From positions 31,594-52,813 of the forward strand of contig JAAXHE010000181.1 in assembly GCA_012271065.1 (NCBI GenBank): DNA of 21,220 nt, written 5' to 3'. The translations under genes and the position numbers were made by a program. The notes beneath the pieces are model-generated. The model did no database searches. It was not told where the DNA came from and worked only from the letters and a program-made list of their open reading frames with translations. Below are positions 6,769 to 14,371 of the stretch, in pieces; positions within the stretch are counted from its first letter, which is position 1, and each line of letters begins with the position of its first letter. The DNA is from Candidatus Latescibacterota bacterium. Lineage in GTDB: Bacteria > Latescibacterota > UBA2968 > GCA-2709665.

Positions 6769-7938
6769 TCAGTTCCGGTGCAACATAACCGCGTATTTTT
6801 CTATCGTACCGATGGATCTGTCGGCAACTTGCCTACGAGGTGGTCTCCAAACATATAGGAATTCTTGCGCGGCCGTGATGGCACCCGTATCCACATCGTC
6901 GTGGCTGAACGGCTGAAAGATTCCACTCGTAACGTCATCCAGATCAAACACATCAAGCGACCCGGACGGATTTATCATATAGACAACCCATTCCCTCGTT
7001 AAAGTTTCCGGGTGGTCGTATGAGACGAACAGATATCGATCCTCAACCAATGTCATAGATCCTACAGTGGTAATATCCAATGGTCTCAATTCGTCAAAAG
7101 TTCCACGCCCGATATCGTGGTAGAGATCGGGCACCGCAACGAAACCTTGCGGACGCCGGCCGAATTTCGCCGTAATCTCACCTGTTACCGCATCGATCTC
7201 TTTGATCGAGTAGTCATTCGGGCCCAGATAATAAAACACCTGCAACGAAGCGTTATAGCACAACTTTGCGAGATGTCTCATCCGAAACGACACGTAACTC
7301 TGATTCGGATCGGAAACCGGTGTACGGCTCAAGACTGCCCACGTCGCTGGATCCCGGCGCTGTAATTCCATGATAAGGCTTGAGTTTACGCGTAGAAAGA
7401 ATACCCCGTCATTGCGACCGGCGTGAATCTTCGATACCCCGATAGATTGGGTGCGATCCAGGAATCGGCCCTTGCGATCGTACCGGAGAATCTGCCCTTG
7501 GACCCCATCAAGGAGATAGACCCTGCCCTCGGGATCCATCGTCAAATTGTCAGCCGACAAATGCTCCCCGGGACCTCTACCTATTCGCCCGAATGAGCGA
7601 ATGTACTCTAAGTCCCGGTAGTTGATTTCGTGCGCCTGATGGCTTTCCCGGTCGGTAACCATCAAGGTGCCCTCAGGTGAAATACCCATCCACACAACAT
7701 CCCCAATCTCAGGCAGGTCCTTATCAAACACAAGCTCGACGCTTTCTCGCAATTCAAGCGCCACTTTCCCTGCATTTCGCAGTGGCTTCTCCGGAATGCG
7801 CTCTTCATCAGGTACTTCATCCAAAACATCAGTCCATCCGCACCCGGCAATTGTACCCACGATGAGCGCGCCTGCGATCAGAAAGACGCGCGCAGGAAAT
7901 ATCGAGCTCAAATCAGTGTACGCGCGAACCATACTCAT
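6769..7938 (-). CDS. 6-bladed beta-propeller lipoprotein
   Basis: The 389-residue protein begins with a hydrophobic signal segment ending in a lipobox, IAGC, with the lipidated cysteine at C33, so it should be anchored to a membrane facing the periplasm or outside. The mature part has NHL/6-bladed beta-propeller repeats. YIRSFGRIGRGPGEH (112-126) is a very characteristic segment of that family, followed by blades with MDPEGRVYLLD, ILRYDRKGRFLD and similar turns. Such propellers usually bind ligands or proteins and are not enzymes. An AGGAAG site precedes the ATG. It lies 48 bp downstream of the RDD gene and is probably cotranscribed with it. The ligand is unknown. Confidence 0.85.
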   Translation of the reverse strand: MSMVRAYTDLSSIFPARVFLIAGALIVGTIAGCGWTDVLDEVPDEERIPEKPLRNAGKVALELRESVELVFDKDLPEIGDVVWMGISPEGTLMVTDRESHQAHEINYRDLEYIRSFGRIGRGPGEHLSADNLTMDPEGRVYLLDGVQGQILRYDRKGRFLDRTQSIGVSKIHAGRNDGVFFLRVNSSLIMELQRRDPATWAVLSRTPVSDPNQSYVSFRMRHLAKLCYNASLQVFYYLGPNDYSIKEIDAVTGEITAKFGRRPQGFVAVPDLYHDIGRGTFDELRPLDITTVGSMTLVEDRYLFVSYDHPETLTREWVVYMINPSGSLDVFDLDDVTSGIFQPFSHDDVDTGAITAAQEFLYVWRPPRRQVADRSIGTIEKYAVMLHRN

Positions 7939-7986
7939 TGGTGTTCTTCCTGCATTGTGTTATCCTTGCCGCCGAATCCCACCCGT

Positions 7987-8673
7987 TCAATCTCCCTCTT
8001 CCGCTTCAATATTCGTACGTATCACAACCGTACCGGCGATAAAATCGTGGATCGCTCGGCGCTTATCGTTCGTGAGCATGGTGACGATTTCAGCGAACCA
8101 CCAAACCTGCGCGATAAGTGCAATCCACATCTGACCTGAAGTGGCTAAACTCGAATCAGAACTGATTCTGGTTATAGACTCACTGAAAGGCAGTCCCTCT
8201 ATCATTCGGTAAGACTCATAAACGAGCAAAGAAACCGAGATGAGTATTGGAATACAGTCTCGAAGCAAGGCATGTCTAAACGTTATCGGTCCTTCGGTCT
8301 CGACATCGACAACTCGTACGCACGTAGACATCTTCCCCACAGTTTGACCGAATCGACCATGCATATAGACCGAATAGACCCACGCATGCGTGTAATTAAA
8401 GATAAAAATTACGACATATAACCAACGTGCCGTATCCCAGAATGAATTATCAAATGACAAACAGTATTGTGCAATTAGAGCCAATGGCACAAGCACCAGG
8501 GCATCAGTAATACCAGCCCAAAACCTCGGCCAGAATGTCCGATACACTTGATCAGGATAGGCAGGATGTTTCCTGTAAAACCACCAGGCAATGGGTGGAA
8601 TGACTAAAAACGCCACGACCATAATCACAGCGCCTATGACGATCAACCAAGCCATTATTCTCCATAATTCCAT
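7987..8673 (-). CDS. RDD-family integral membrane protein
   Basis: The 228-residue protein has a hydrophobic N-terminal helix (about 7-32) and then the RDD domain. The conserved Arg and Asp are in FWPRFWAGITDALVL (47-61). A second conserved block, GRFGQTVGKMSTCVRVVD, follows the middle helices, and NDKRRAIHDFIAGTVVI near the end is the third signature. RDD proteins are multi-pass membrane proteins; some are implicated in ion transport or in quality control of other membrane proteins, but the role of most is unknown. GGAAGG lies upstream of the ATG. Base composition looks more AT-rich than in the metabolic genes at either end of the window, by eye only. It is likely the first gene of a pair with the propeller lipoprotein. 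Confidence 0.88.
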   Translation of the reverse strand: MELWRIMAWLIVIGAVIMVVAFLVIPPIAWWFYRKHPAYPDQVYRTFWPRFWAGITDALVLVPLALIAQYCLSFDNSFWDTARWLYVVIFIFNYTHAWVYSVYMHGRFGQTVGKMSTCVRVVDVETEGPITFRHALLRDCIPILISVSLLVYESYRMIEGLPFSESITRISSDSSLATSGQMWIALIAQVWWFAEIVTMLTNDKRRAIHDFIAGTVVIRTNIEAEEGD

Positions 8674-8848
8674 GCCGCACCTTCCAATAAGGCGATTCTT
8701 GTGATCACAGTTTTATCTTTAAGAAGTGGCCGAATTTTTACGACCTTTCAGCATATGGAATCGCGCCTAATTGTACCATTCCACATTCTTTAACCCACGG
8801 CTGTCCGAGGCAGGAATCGAATTCGGACGGGCGTGACTGGCGTTTCCG

Positions 8849-8978
8849 GGAGCGAGGGCATCCTGCTCTCGACGCGAATAGGGGTAGGTGACGCTAGGTG
8901 CGAGGGCAGGATGCCCTCGCTCCGGCTACGGGTGGATCGTATCGTGATAGCAGGCAGAATGCCTTCGGCCGAAAGGCA
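8849..8978. repeat. Cluster of GC-rich hairpin repeats (GGCAGGATGCC core)
   Basis: Bases 8849-8871 and 8901-8923 are inverted copies of a 23-bp unit with one mismatch, 29 bases apart. The right copy is itself a perfect hairpin, GCGAGGGCA-GGA-TGCCCTCGC (8900-8920). A third, diverged copy of the core (GGCAGAATGCC) starts at 8953, followed by TGCCTT/AAGGCA (8960-8978) enclosing TTCGGCCGAA. The pattern resembles dispersed REP-like intergenic elements rather than a gene. A 73-codon frame through it (8898-9119) is probably an artefact of the repeat. Confidence 0.65.
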
Positions 8979-9259
8979 CTCGTGTCTGGTGTAGCGTCTT
9001 CGCGGTTTTGCCAGGTTCTGCGACCACCCTTGAGGAAAGAATCCCAGGTCCGATCACCGCTGCCCACGTTTGTTTGGAAAAGACGATTTTTGACAGTTTT
9101 CAATGCTTCCCGAATGTGATCCGACTTTCATGTCAAGCCTGGCTAAGGCTTCATCTGAGATACCTTACCGGGTCAATTAATCGTCCGCAGAAACATCAGT
9201 TCGACTAATTTCAATATAACTTAGGTTGATCAACAGCACAATTTCGCGTGACCACGGTC

Positions 9260-9299
9260 GAAAACAAGAACGCCCCCGAATCCACGTTTTCGAGAGCGT
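9260..9299 (-). terminator. Rho-independent terminator of the sigma factor/thioredoxin operon
   Basis: Read on the minus strand, ACGCTCTCGAA (9299-9289) pairs with TTCGGGGGCGT (9280-9270) over 11 bp with two G-U pairs and an 8-base loop. It is followed by TCTTGTTTTC. It lies about 75 bases past the stop of the thioredoxin gene. Confidence 0.6.
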
Positions 9300-9374
9300 C
9301 TGTTTACTCAACCCGCCGGAAGCCAGGTCCGCTTTATTTCCTGCATGATGTATCCATACAAGCGTCCCTTCCGT

Positions 9375-10694
9375 TTATTCGGCCTCAGATAATCCAATCA
9401 CCCACGCCAGCTGATCTTTGATGGTTGCCTTGAAATCGCTGCTCAGGCCGGTTTTTTCGTAACGGATGTACCCGTCCTGATCTACAATACACGTGTACGG
9501 TATACTATCGAAACCGAATTCACGTTGTGTTTCTTCATTTCCCATCAAGTGAGTCAGGCTGGGCGCCAGCCGCGCCTTTGTGCCTGATATCATATATTTG
9601 CGCTTCTCCTCGTCCTGCGTATCCAGATTGACGGCCAGAAACTCAACCGACTTCTGACCAAGACTACGCCGCAGAGTTTCGAGTTGAGGCAATTCGTCCA
9701 GGCATGGTCCGCACCAGTTCGCCCAGAAATTGATCAACACAACCTTCCCTTTCAGCCCATTCAAGTTCACCGGATCATCTTTCAACGTCTTTAAGACGAA
9801 AGCCGGCGCGGGTCGCTTGACTCGCTCTTCGATCAGGCGGGCTTTGCGCGATTCTTCAATCTCGGCCTTCAAATCGGCGTAAGCATTAATAATCCCCTCC
9901 GCGGAACCGAACTTCCCGACATACGCTCTGCTCCAGAGTTCGTATACAGGTTTGCGGGTCACCGATCTCTTCAGAAGGTCACATGCCAATTTATACGCAT
10001 GATCCCAAAGGCGCTGTTCGATGTATAGCCTCAGCAGATCCAGCCGAATCCCGTCTACGGTTTTCTGGCGTGTTGCCTGATCCGGGAAGGCCGCCACGGG
10101 CAACGCCTCCACCTGCTGCAAGCTGCGCCGGATTACCTTCAATGCCTCCTTCGGCTGATTCGCCAACTGAAAAGCCTGGCCCAAGAGTACGAGTCTTTCA
10201 ATGATCTTCCGATTGTAGCTTCCAGTTTGGGCGTGCATTTTCTCGGCCAGTTCCAGTGACTTACGGGCGTATACCAGGGTTTGATCGGGAAATAGCCTCT
10301 TTTCGACGAAGGTTTGTACAACTTGTTCATACAATCCATTTCTATTCGGAATGAGCGTAATAGCTTCCTGAGCCAGATTGAACAGGAATCCGGCATCGTC
10401 GACCACCATCCTGTAGGAATGGAACAGCTGTGCGGTGGCATCTCCCTTCAGGAATGTGTGTGGAAACTCTGTGCGGAAGGTTTCCATTGCGTGAATACCG
10501 TCCCATATTTCTTCTGCGCTTTCTGCCCGTGCCAGCTGCGCTCTCGCATCCGAGAAACGCTTTATTTCCACGGGCGAATGCGTCTGGGTGCCAGCACAAG
10601 CGTCTGAAATCGGAAATACAGCGATGAGAATCAAAATCCCTATAATCTTGATCTGAACATTACAAAACGTCATTTCATTGTTGTATTTCAACAC
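9375..10694 (-). CDS. TlpA/ResA-type thioredoxin with helical (TPR-like) N-terminal region
   Basis: The 439-residue protein has a signal peptide (hydrophobic core about 15-30, likely cleaved after ACA near residue 34). Next comes a long alpha-helical region (about 45-285) that looks like degenerate TPR/solenoid repeats. The C-terminal domain (295-435) is a TlpA/ResA-like thioredoxin fold: FWANWCGPC with the redox cysteines C328 and C331, cis-proline at SIPY (P399), and the strand VVLINF. It should act outside the cytoplasm as a thiol reductase/oxidase, for example in cytochrome c or envelope protein maturation. GTG 10694 is supported by GGAGG 5 bases upstream; TTG 10691 or ATG 10673 are alternatives. 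It begins 12 bp after the sigma factor gene, so the two are coupled. The partner of the helical region is unknown. Confidence 0.88.
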   Translation of the reverse strand: MLKYNNEMTFCNVQIKIIGILILIAVFPISDACAGTQTHSPVEIKRFSDARAQLARAESAEEIWDGIHAMETFRTEFPHTFLKGDATAQLFHSYRMVVDDAGFLFNLAQEAITLIPNRNGLYEQVVQTFVEKRLFPDQTLVYARKSLELAEKMHAQTGSYNRKIIERLVLLGQAFQLANQPKEALKVIRRSLQQVEALPVAAFPDQATRQKTVDGIRLDLLRLYIEQRLWDHAYKLACDLLKRSVTRKPVYELWSRAYVGKFGSAEGIINAYADLKAEIEESRKARLIEERVKRPAPAFVLKTLKDDPVNLNGLKGKVVLINFWANWCGPCLDELPQLETLRRSLGQKSVEFLAVNLDTQDEEKRKYMISGTKARLAPSLTHLMGNEETQREFGFDSIPYTCIVDQDGYIRYEKTGLSSDFKATIKDQLAWVIGLSEAE

Positions 10695-10706
10695 GCAGAC
10701 CTCCCG

Positions 10707-12011
10707 TCAGTCTCTTCCTTCCCGGAATATAATCAGTTTCCGAGCCACGTATTGTGTGATGGAACGGTTCAATTTGAGTGCAACGAAATAAATCCCGTCA
10801 GAAAGCGGGTGTTTTCGCAGCAGAACGGTATGGCTTCCTATGCTTTGCATTTCGTTTACAGGTAATGCAGCCAACTCCCCCGACACATTCAAAACCATGA
10901 GTTCAACGTGTACGGAATCTTTGGAGGCAGACTCCGGAATAGTGTAATTGATCGTTACCACGGAATCCGCCGGCGAATCGGACAGTGTCAACGTCGGCCT
11001 GGCGGTACTGTCCGTTGAAGCTTTGCGTTGTTGCGTGACTTTACTTGTGTCGGTACTCCTGACCTGTCCGTCTGCATTTCCCTTCGTTGCGCTTTGCTGA
11101 AGGGAAGCTTCCGCCTGTTTGCGGCGGTTGACAGGGTTAGACGGGGCGTCTTTCTCAATTTCAATTGTCATCTCAGCGGCGGTCGCGCCCGGCTTCGGTG
11201 ACGAATCCGAACCGTTTTCCCACTGGACAATGGCGACAAATCCGGAATAGTAGATCCCCGTTCGCACAACCGCTGCCGTCAGAATACCGCCTGTTCGCCA
11301 GTACGGACTTCGGGAAAAGAACCGCTTTGCACTTGCCCAGATCGAATCCGGTGTCAACAGGAGCATTGGCGGCAGTGCGGCCATGACCTTCTTCGTCAGT
11401 TCCGACGTCGGTTGGCGCTCCTTCAATGTCTCCTCGACGATCGGCATCAGATCCTCCCGAAGCTGGTCGCGGCCCACCTGAAGCCTGCCAAGCACGGTGC
11501 TTTCGGGTACTTCCAGCATCTCGGCGATTTCCCTGTACTTCAAACCCTCCATGTAGTGAAGGAGCACGACTTCTCGATACTTTTCCGCAAGCCGTTCGAC
11601 GGCTCCAAGGATGTGGATTCGCATCTCTTCCATCTCGTATTCGTTGTCCGGTGCCGTCGGGAGACGAACGAACGTATCTGGCAGGACGTCGCTATGAATG
11701 GCCGCTTCCTTCGAATCGTCCATATTCCCGATCGGTACGTTCGGCTTGCGTTTCCGAATCCACTCGTTGGAAAGATTCATAGCGATACCCCGGACCCATG
11801 CGCGAAATTTCACGGGGTCCTTCAACGATTTGAGATTCCGATATGCCTCTACGAAGGTTTCCTGGACGATGTCCTCCGCAGAGGCGAAATTCCCCGTCCT
11901 TCCTACGACCTGGGCGCACACCGTCCCCTTGTAACGTTCAACAAGCGGTTCAAAAGCGTCTTTGTCCCCCGACAAAACTCGCCTGACAAATATGCCGTCT
12001 GCCACGTCCAT
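10707..12011 (-). CDS. ECF sigma factor fused to a membrane-segment, linker and beta-sandwich tail
   Basis: Residues 8-90 are sigma-70 region 2 (DIVQETFVEAYRNL for region 2.2, FRAWVRGIAMNLSNEWIRKRK for 2.3/2.4). Residues 128-192 are region 4, with the helix-turn-helix LKYREIAEMLEVPESTVLGR. ECF sigma factors normally end near residue 190-200, but this one continues to 434. A moderately hydrophobic stretch follows (about 241-263, interrupted by R250), then a Ser/Thr/Gln/Lys-rich linker (265-338). The tail (339-432) has the strand pattern of FlgD-like Ig or type IX sorting domains: VTINYTIPES, then LMVLNVSGEL, then SDGIYFVALKL, then RKLIIF. The start ATG has GGAGAG upstream. It leads an operon with the TlpA-like protein. 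Direct regulation by an extracytoplasmic signal is an inference. Confidence 0.85.
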   Translation of the reverse strand: MDVADGIFVRRVLSGDKDAFEPLVERYKGTVCAQVVGRTGNFASAEDIVQETFVEAYRNLKSLKDPVKFRAWVRGIAMNLSNEWIRKRKPNVPIGNMDDSKEAAIHSDVLPDTFVRLPTAPDNEYEMEEMRIHILGAVERLAEKYREVVLLHYMEGLKYREIAEMLEVPESTVLGRLQVGRDQLREDLMPIVEETLKERQPTSELTKKVMAALPPMLLLTPDSIWASAKRFFSRSPYWRTGGILTAAVVRTGIYYSGFVAIVQWENGSDSSPKPGATAAEMTIEIEKDAPSNPVNRRKQAEASLQQSATKGNADGQVRSTDTSKVTQQRKASTDSTARPTLTLSDSPADSVVTINYTIPESASKDSVHVELMVLNVSGELAALPVNEMQSIGSHTVLLRKHPLSDGIYFVALKLNRSITQYVARKLIIFREGRD

Positions 12012-12396
12012 AAGCTCTCCACATTAGAGGGATCAGTCCGGGCACATTGCCAGATGTTTGCGTATCGATCCCTGCTCCTACCATAATAGTGACGTCCGAA
12101 CCCGAATCCTAAAATAAATCTTTCGAAATCCGCGTCGCGCCAACCAATCGGATGCCTGCGTTGGACAATAGGAACCCTGGCTAAAGCCGATCAATTGTGG
12201 ACCGAACCTCCCATCGCTACAGCAATGCAGATTCGCCAATTGACGACGCGCTATGATCGCATCCAGCGGCGTAATCCGGAAAAACCCGCGATCGCAAGTC
12301 AGGAATAGTTGGTTGGTCCGCTGACGGCCGGATTGACGGGTAGTCCGCGCGGGTCGTATGCAGCACCGAATCCAGATACCGTCGCTCTTTTTGCGC

Positions 12397-12426
12397 TTGA
12401 CATCCAGCGAACGATGCTTACATAAT
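12397..12426 (+). promoter_or_regulatory. Strong sigma-70-type promoter for the hydrolase/dehydrogenase operon
   Basis: TTGACA (12397-12402) is a perfect -35 box, and CATAAT (12421-12426), matching 5 of 6 bases, is spaced 18 bp away. Transcription would start near 12433, inside the inverted repeat that follows, and give a leader of about 80 bases before the GTG at 12512. Confidence 0.6.
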
Positions 12427-12429
12427 GAC

Positions 12430-12459
12430 TGCAGGTGCGAACCTGCACGCTTGCACCTG
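12430..12459. promoter_or_regulatory. Inverted-repeat cluster at the transcription start (candidate operator)
   Basis: TGCAGGT (12430-12436) pairs with ACCTGCA (12441-12447) across a 4-base loop. CAGGTGC (12432-12438) also pairs with GCACCTG (12453-12459). The two stems share bases and cannot form together. Placed right at the predicted +1, the site could be a repressor operator or a switchable leader hairpin. Confidence 0.45.
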
Positions 12460-12511
12460 AGTATGGGCAGGAAACGCGATCGTAACGCAGTTTCTTCACC
12501 GCCGGAGTCGG

Positions 12512-13384
12512 GTGAGCGAATCCAACCGAAAGGACAATTCGAGGATCGTCGGGGACATCCGCGTAACCGCGCTGGACGCGGGGCGATTCCGACTCGACGG
12601 GGGCACGATGTTCGGCGTGGTCCCCCGGTCGATCTGGGAAAAGAAGATCCGGCCCGACGAGCGGAACCGGATTCAGCTCGGCCTGAACTGCCTGCTGGTG
12701 GAAACGCCGTCCGAGACGGTTCTGGTGGAAACCGGCATCGGCGCCGCGAAGCTGTCCCCCAGGTACAGGGACATATACGCAGCCGACCCGTCCCGGGGCG
12801 TGGTCGACGCGCTCGCCGAAGCGGGTATCGCGCCCAAGGCGGTGGACCGGGTGGTGCTCACTCACCTGCACATGGACCACGCGGGCGGGACGACGGTTCA
12901 GACGGACGATGGATATGTGCCCGCGTTTCCGAACGCCCGGTACATCATGCAACGACAGGAATGGGAAGACGCCGTTGGCGCGGACCGGCAGACCGTTCGC
13001 GGGTACAACGCCGCGTCGGACCTGTTGCCGCTGGAACGCGCGGGCGTACTGGAGCTGGTGGAGGGCGACACGGAGGTCTGCGACGGCGTTCGCGTTTTTC
13101 TCACACCTGGCCACACCCGTACCCATCAGTCCGTCCTGGTACAATCGGGCGGCGAGGCCGTCTGCTTCGTTGGAGACCTGGTCCCCACGCGACATCACGC
13201 GCACCCGGTCTACATTATGGCGTTCGATTTGTACCCGAGAAAGACGTTCAAGGTGCGGCAGCAGGTGTTGGAGCGAGCGGCCAACAAAGGCTGGCTGGTG
13301 GCGTGGCCGCACGACCCGGAGCAGGTCTGGGCATACATCACGATTGACGACAGGGGTGATTACACTCCGGTGGAGGAGCTCTGA
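12512..13384 (+). CDS. Metallo-beta-lactamase-fold hydrolase (lactonase-like)
   Basis: The 290-residue protein carries the full MBL metal-binding set. HLHMDH is at 118-123, the third histidine is in TPGHTRTH (H201), the bridging aspartate is in VGDLVP (D222), and the last histidine is in WPHDP (H267). These ligands are those of binuclear-zinc hydrolases, and the overall layout resembles the N-acyl-homoserine-lactone-lactonase/glyoxalase-II-like subgroup more than true beta-lactamases. There is no signal peptide, so it acts in the cytoplasm. Translation starts at GTG 12512 with GGAG 4 bases upstream, which is short; no better start fits. The dehydrogenase ATG follows one base after its stop, so the two are translationally coupled. 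Opening of a sugar or hydroxyacid lactone is plausible from context, not shown. Confidence 0.87.
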   Translation: MSESNRKDNSRIVGDIRVTALDAGRFRLDGGTMFGVVPRSIWEKKIRPDERNRIQLGLNCLLVETPSETVLVETGIGAAKLSPRYRDIYAADPSRGVVDALAEAGIAPKAVDRVVLTHLHMDHAGGTTVQTDDGYVPAFPNARYIMQRQEWEDAVGADRQTVRGYNAASDLLPLERAGVLELVEGDTEVCDGVRVFLTPGHTRTHQSVLVQSGGEAVCFVGDLVPTRHHAHPVYIMAFDLYPRKTFKVRQQVLERAANKGWLVAWPHDPEQVWAYITIDDRGDYTPVEEL

Positions 13385-13385
13385 G

Positions 13386-14348
13386 ATGGCGGTGAAGATG
13401 GTATTCTGGCCGGCGTTCAAGCCGGATTGGATGGCGCGCGTCAGGGAGCTGGGCGTGGAGGCGTGCGAAGCGGACTCCGAGGCCGCGGCGCTGGACCTGA
13501 TCTGTGACGCTGACGCATATTACGGCCGCATGACGCCGGCGCTGCTGGCGGCCGGAAAGAAGCTGCGGTGGATACAGGCGACGAGCGCGGGGCTTGACGG
13601 TTACTATTTCCCTGAATTGAGAGACAGCGCCGTAACCGTCACCAACCTGCGCGGGATTTACAGCGACGTCATTGCAGAACACGTGTTTGCGTTGCTGCTT
13701 TCCATGGCCAGGGGCATTCCGGCATATTTCCGGAGCCAGCTGGAGGGTCGATGGGAAAATAATAGCGTACCGGTAATCCACGTGGCGGGCACAACCCTCG
13801 GCGTGCTGGGTCTGGGCGGCATCGGGCTGGCGGTTGCCGAACGGGGCCATGCGTTCGGGATGCGCGTGCTCGCCCTGGATCCGGCCCCAAAGGGACGTCC
13901 CGACTATGTGGAACGTATCTACGGCGTACACGAATTGCACGAGATGCTGGGTGAGGTGGATTTCTTCGTCATCTGCGCCCCGCATACCGGCGAGACCGAC
14001 CGGATGATCGATGCTGCGGCGTTGGAGGCGATGAAACCGAGTGCGATATTCATCAACATCGGCCGGGGAAAGGTGGTGGACCTCGCCGCGCTCACCCGGG
14101 CGCTGGGGAACGGAGAAATCGCGGGCGCCGGTCTGGACGTCTTCGAGGAAGAGCCGCTGCCGGAAGGGCATCCGCTGTGGGCGATGGAGAATGTGATGAT
14201 CACCCCGCACGTTGCGGCAATCTCGGACCGGATCGAGGATAGACGGATCGTCCTGATTCTGGAAAACATACAGCGGTTCCGGGACGGCGAACCGCTGTTG
14301 AACGTGGTTGATAACAAGAGGGGATACGTGGTTTCCCTGAGTGAGTAG
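13386..14348 (+). CDS. D-isomer-specific 2-hydroxyacid dehydrogenase
   Basis: From the ATG at 13386 the product is 320 residues, the usual length. It has the NAD-binding motif VLGLGGIG (140-147) and the catalytic triad of the family: R227 in INIGRGKVVD, E256 in LDVFEEEPLP and H275 in ITPHVAA. These enzymes interconvert 2-keto acids and D-2-hydroxyacids with NAD(P)H (glyoxylate/hydroxypyruvate reductase, phosphoglycerate dehydrogenase and relatives). GGAGGAG lies 7 bases before the ATG, inside the end of the upstream gene. A much longer open frame back to 12909 runs through the hydrolase in another phase and is not used. It sits second in the operon behind the MBL hydrolase. The exact substrate is unresolved. 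Confidence 0.92.
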   Translation: MAVKMVFWPAFKPDWMARVRELGVEACEADSEAAALDLICDADAYYGRMTPALLAAGKKLRWIQATSAGLDGYYFPELRDSAVTVTNLRGIYSDVIAEHVFALLLSMARGIPAYFRSQLEGRWENNSVPVIHVAGTTLGVLGLGGIGLAVAERGHAFGMRVLALDPAPKGRPDYVERIYGVHELHEMLGEVDFFVICAPHTGETDRMIDAAALEAMKPSAIFINIGRGKVVDLAALTRALGNGEIAGAGLDVFEEEPLPEGHPLWAMENVMITPHVAAISDRIEDRRIVLILENIQRFRDGEPLLNVVDNKRGYVVSLSE

Positions 14349-14371
14349 CCGAACCAAAAAGGAGGATGGCG

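Larger units (their letters stand above)
8674..9374. other. 700-bp intergenic region with hairpin repeats and a terminator
   Basis: No credible gene is present. The region holds, in order: a 10-bp palindrome TGTGATCACA (about 8700-8711) close to the start of the RDD gene; a cluster of GC-rich hairpin repeats (8849-8978); an AT-rich stretch with a perfect palindrome GTTGATCAAC at 9225-9234; and the minus-strand terminator of the thioredoxin gene (9260-9299). The promoter of the RDD operon should lie near 8680-8770, but no strong boxes stand out. Confidence 0.5.
12012..12511. other. Divergent 500-bp intergenic region, sigma factor / hydrolase operon
   Basis: No gene is supported here. The half next to the sigma factor has a possible minus-strand -10 (TATTAT near 12080) without a matching -35. 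The half next to the hydrolase has a strong plus-strand promoter and an inverted-repeat cluster, listed separately. The middle part (about 12120-12390) shows nothing I can name. Confidence 0.4.

Noticed and set aside
8700..8712. TGTGATCACA as a CRP site
   Set aside because: A CRP site needs TGTGA and TCACA separated by six bases; here the halves abut, so it is just a short palindrome.
8898..9119. 73-codon plus-strand frame through the hairpin repeats
   Set aside because: Its first third is the repeat itself, and there is no ribosome site; it is best seen as repeat-derived.
12909..13385. N-terminal extension of the dehydrogenase back to 12909
   Set aside because: It reads through the MBL hydrolase in a second frame; the family's length and the GGAGGAG before 13386 fix the later start.
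12299..13420. 373-codon minus-strand frame opposite the MBL hydrolase
   Set aside because: The opposite strand carries complete MBL metal motifs and a good promoter; this frame is a shadow.
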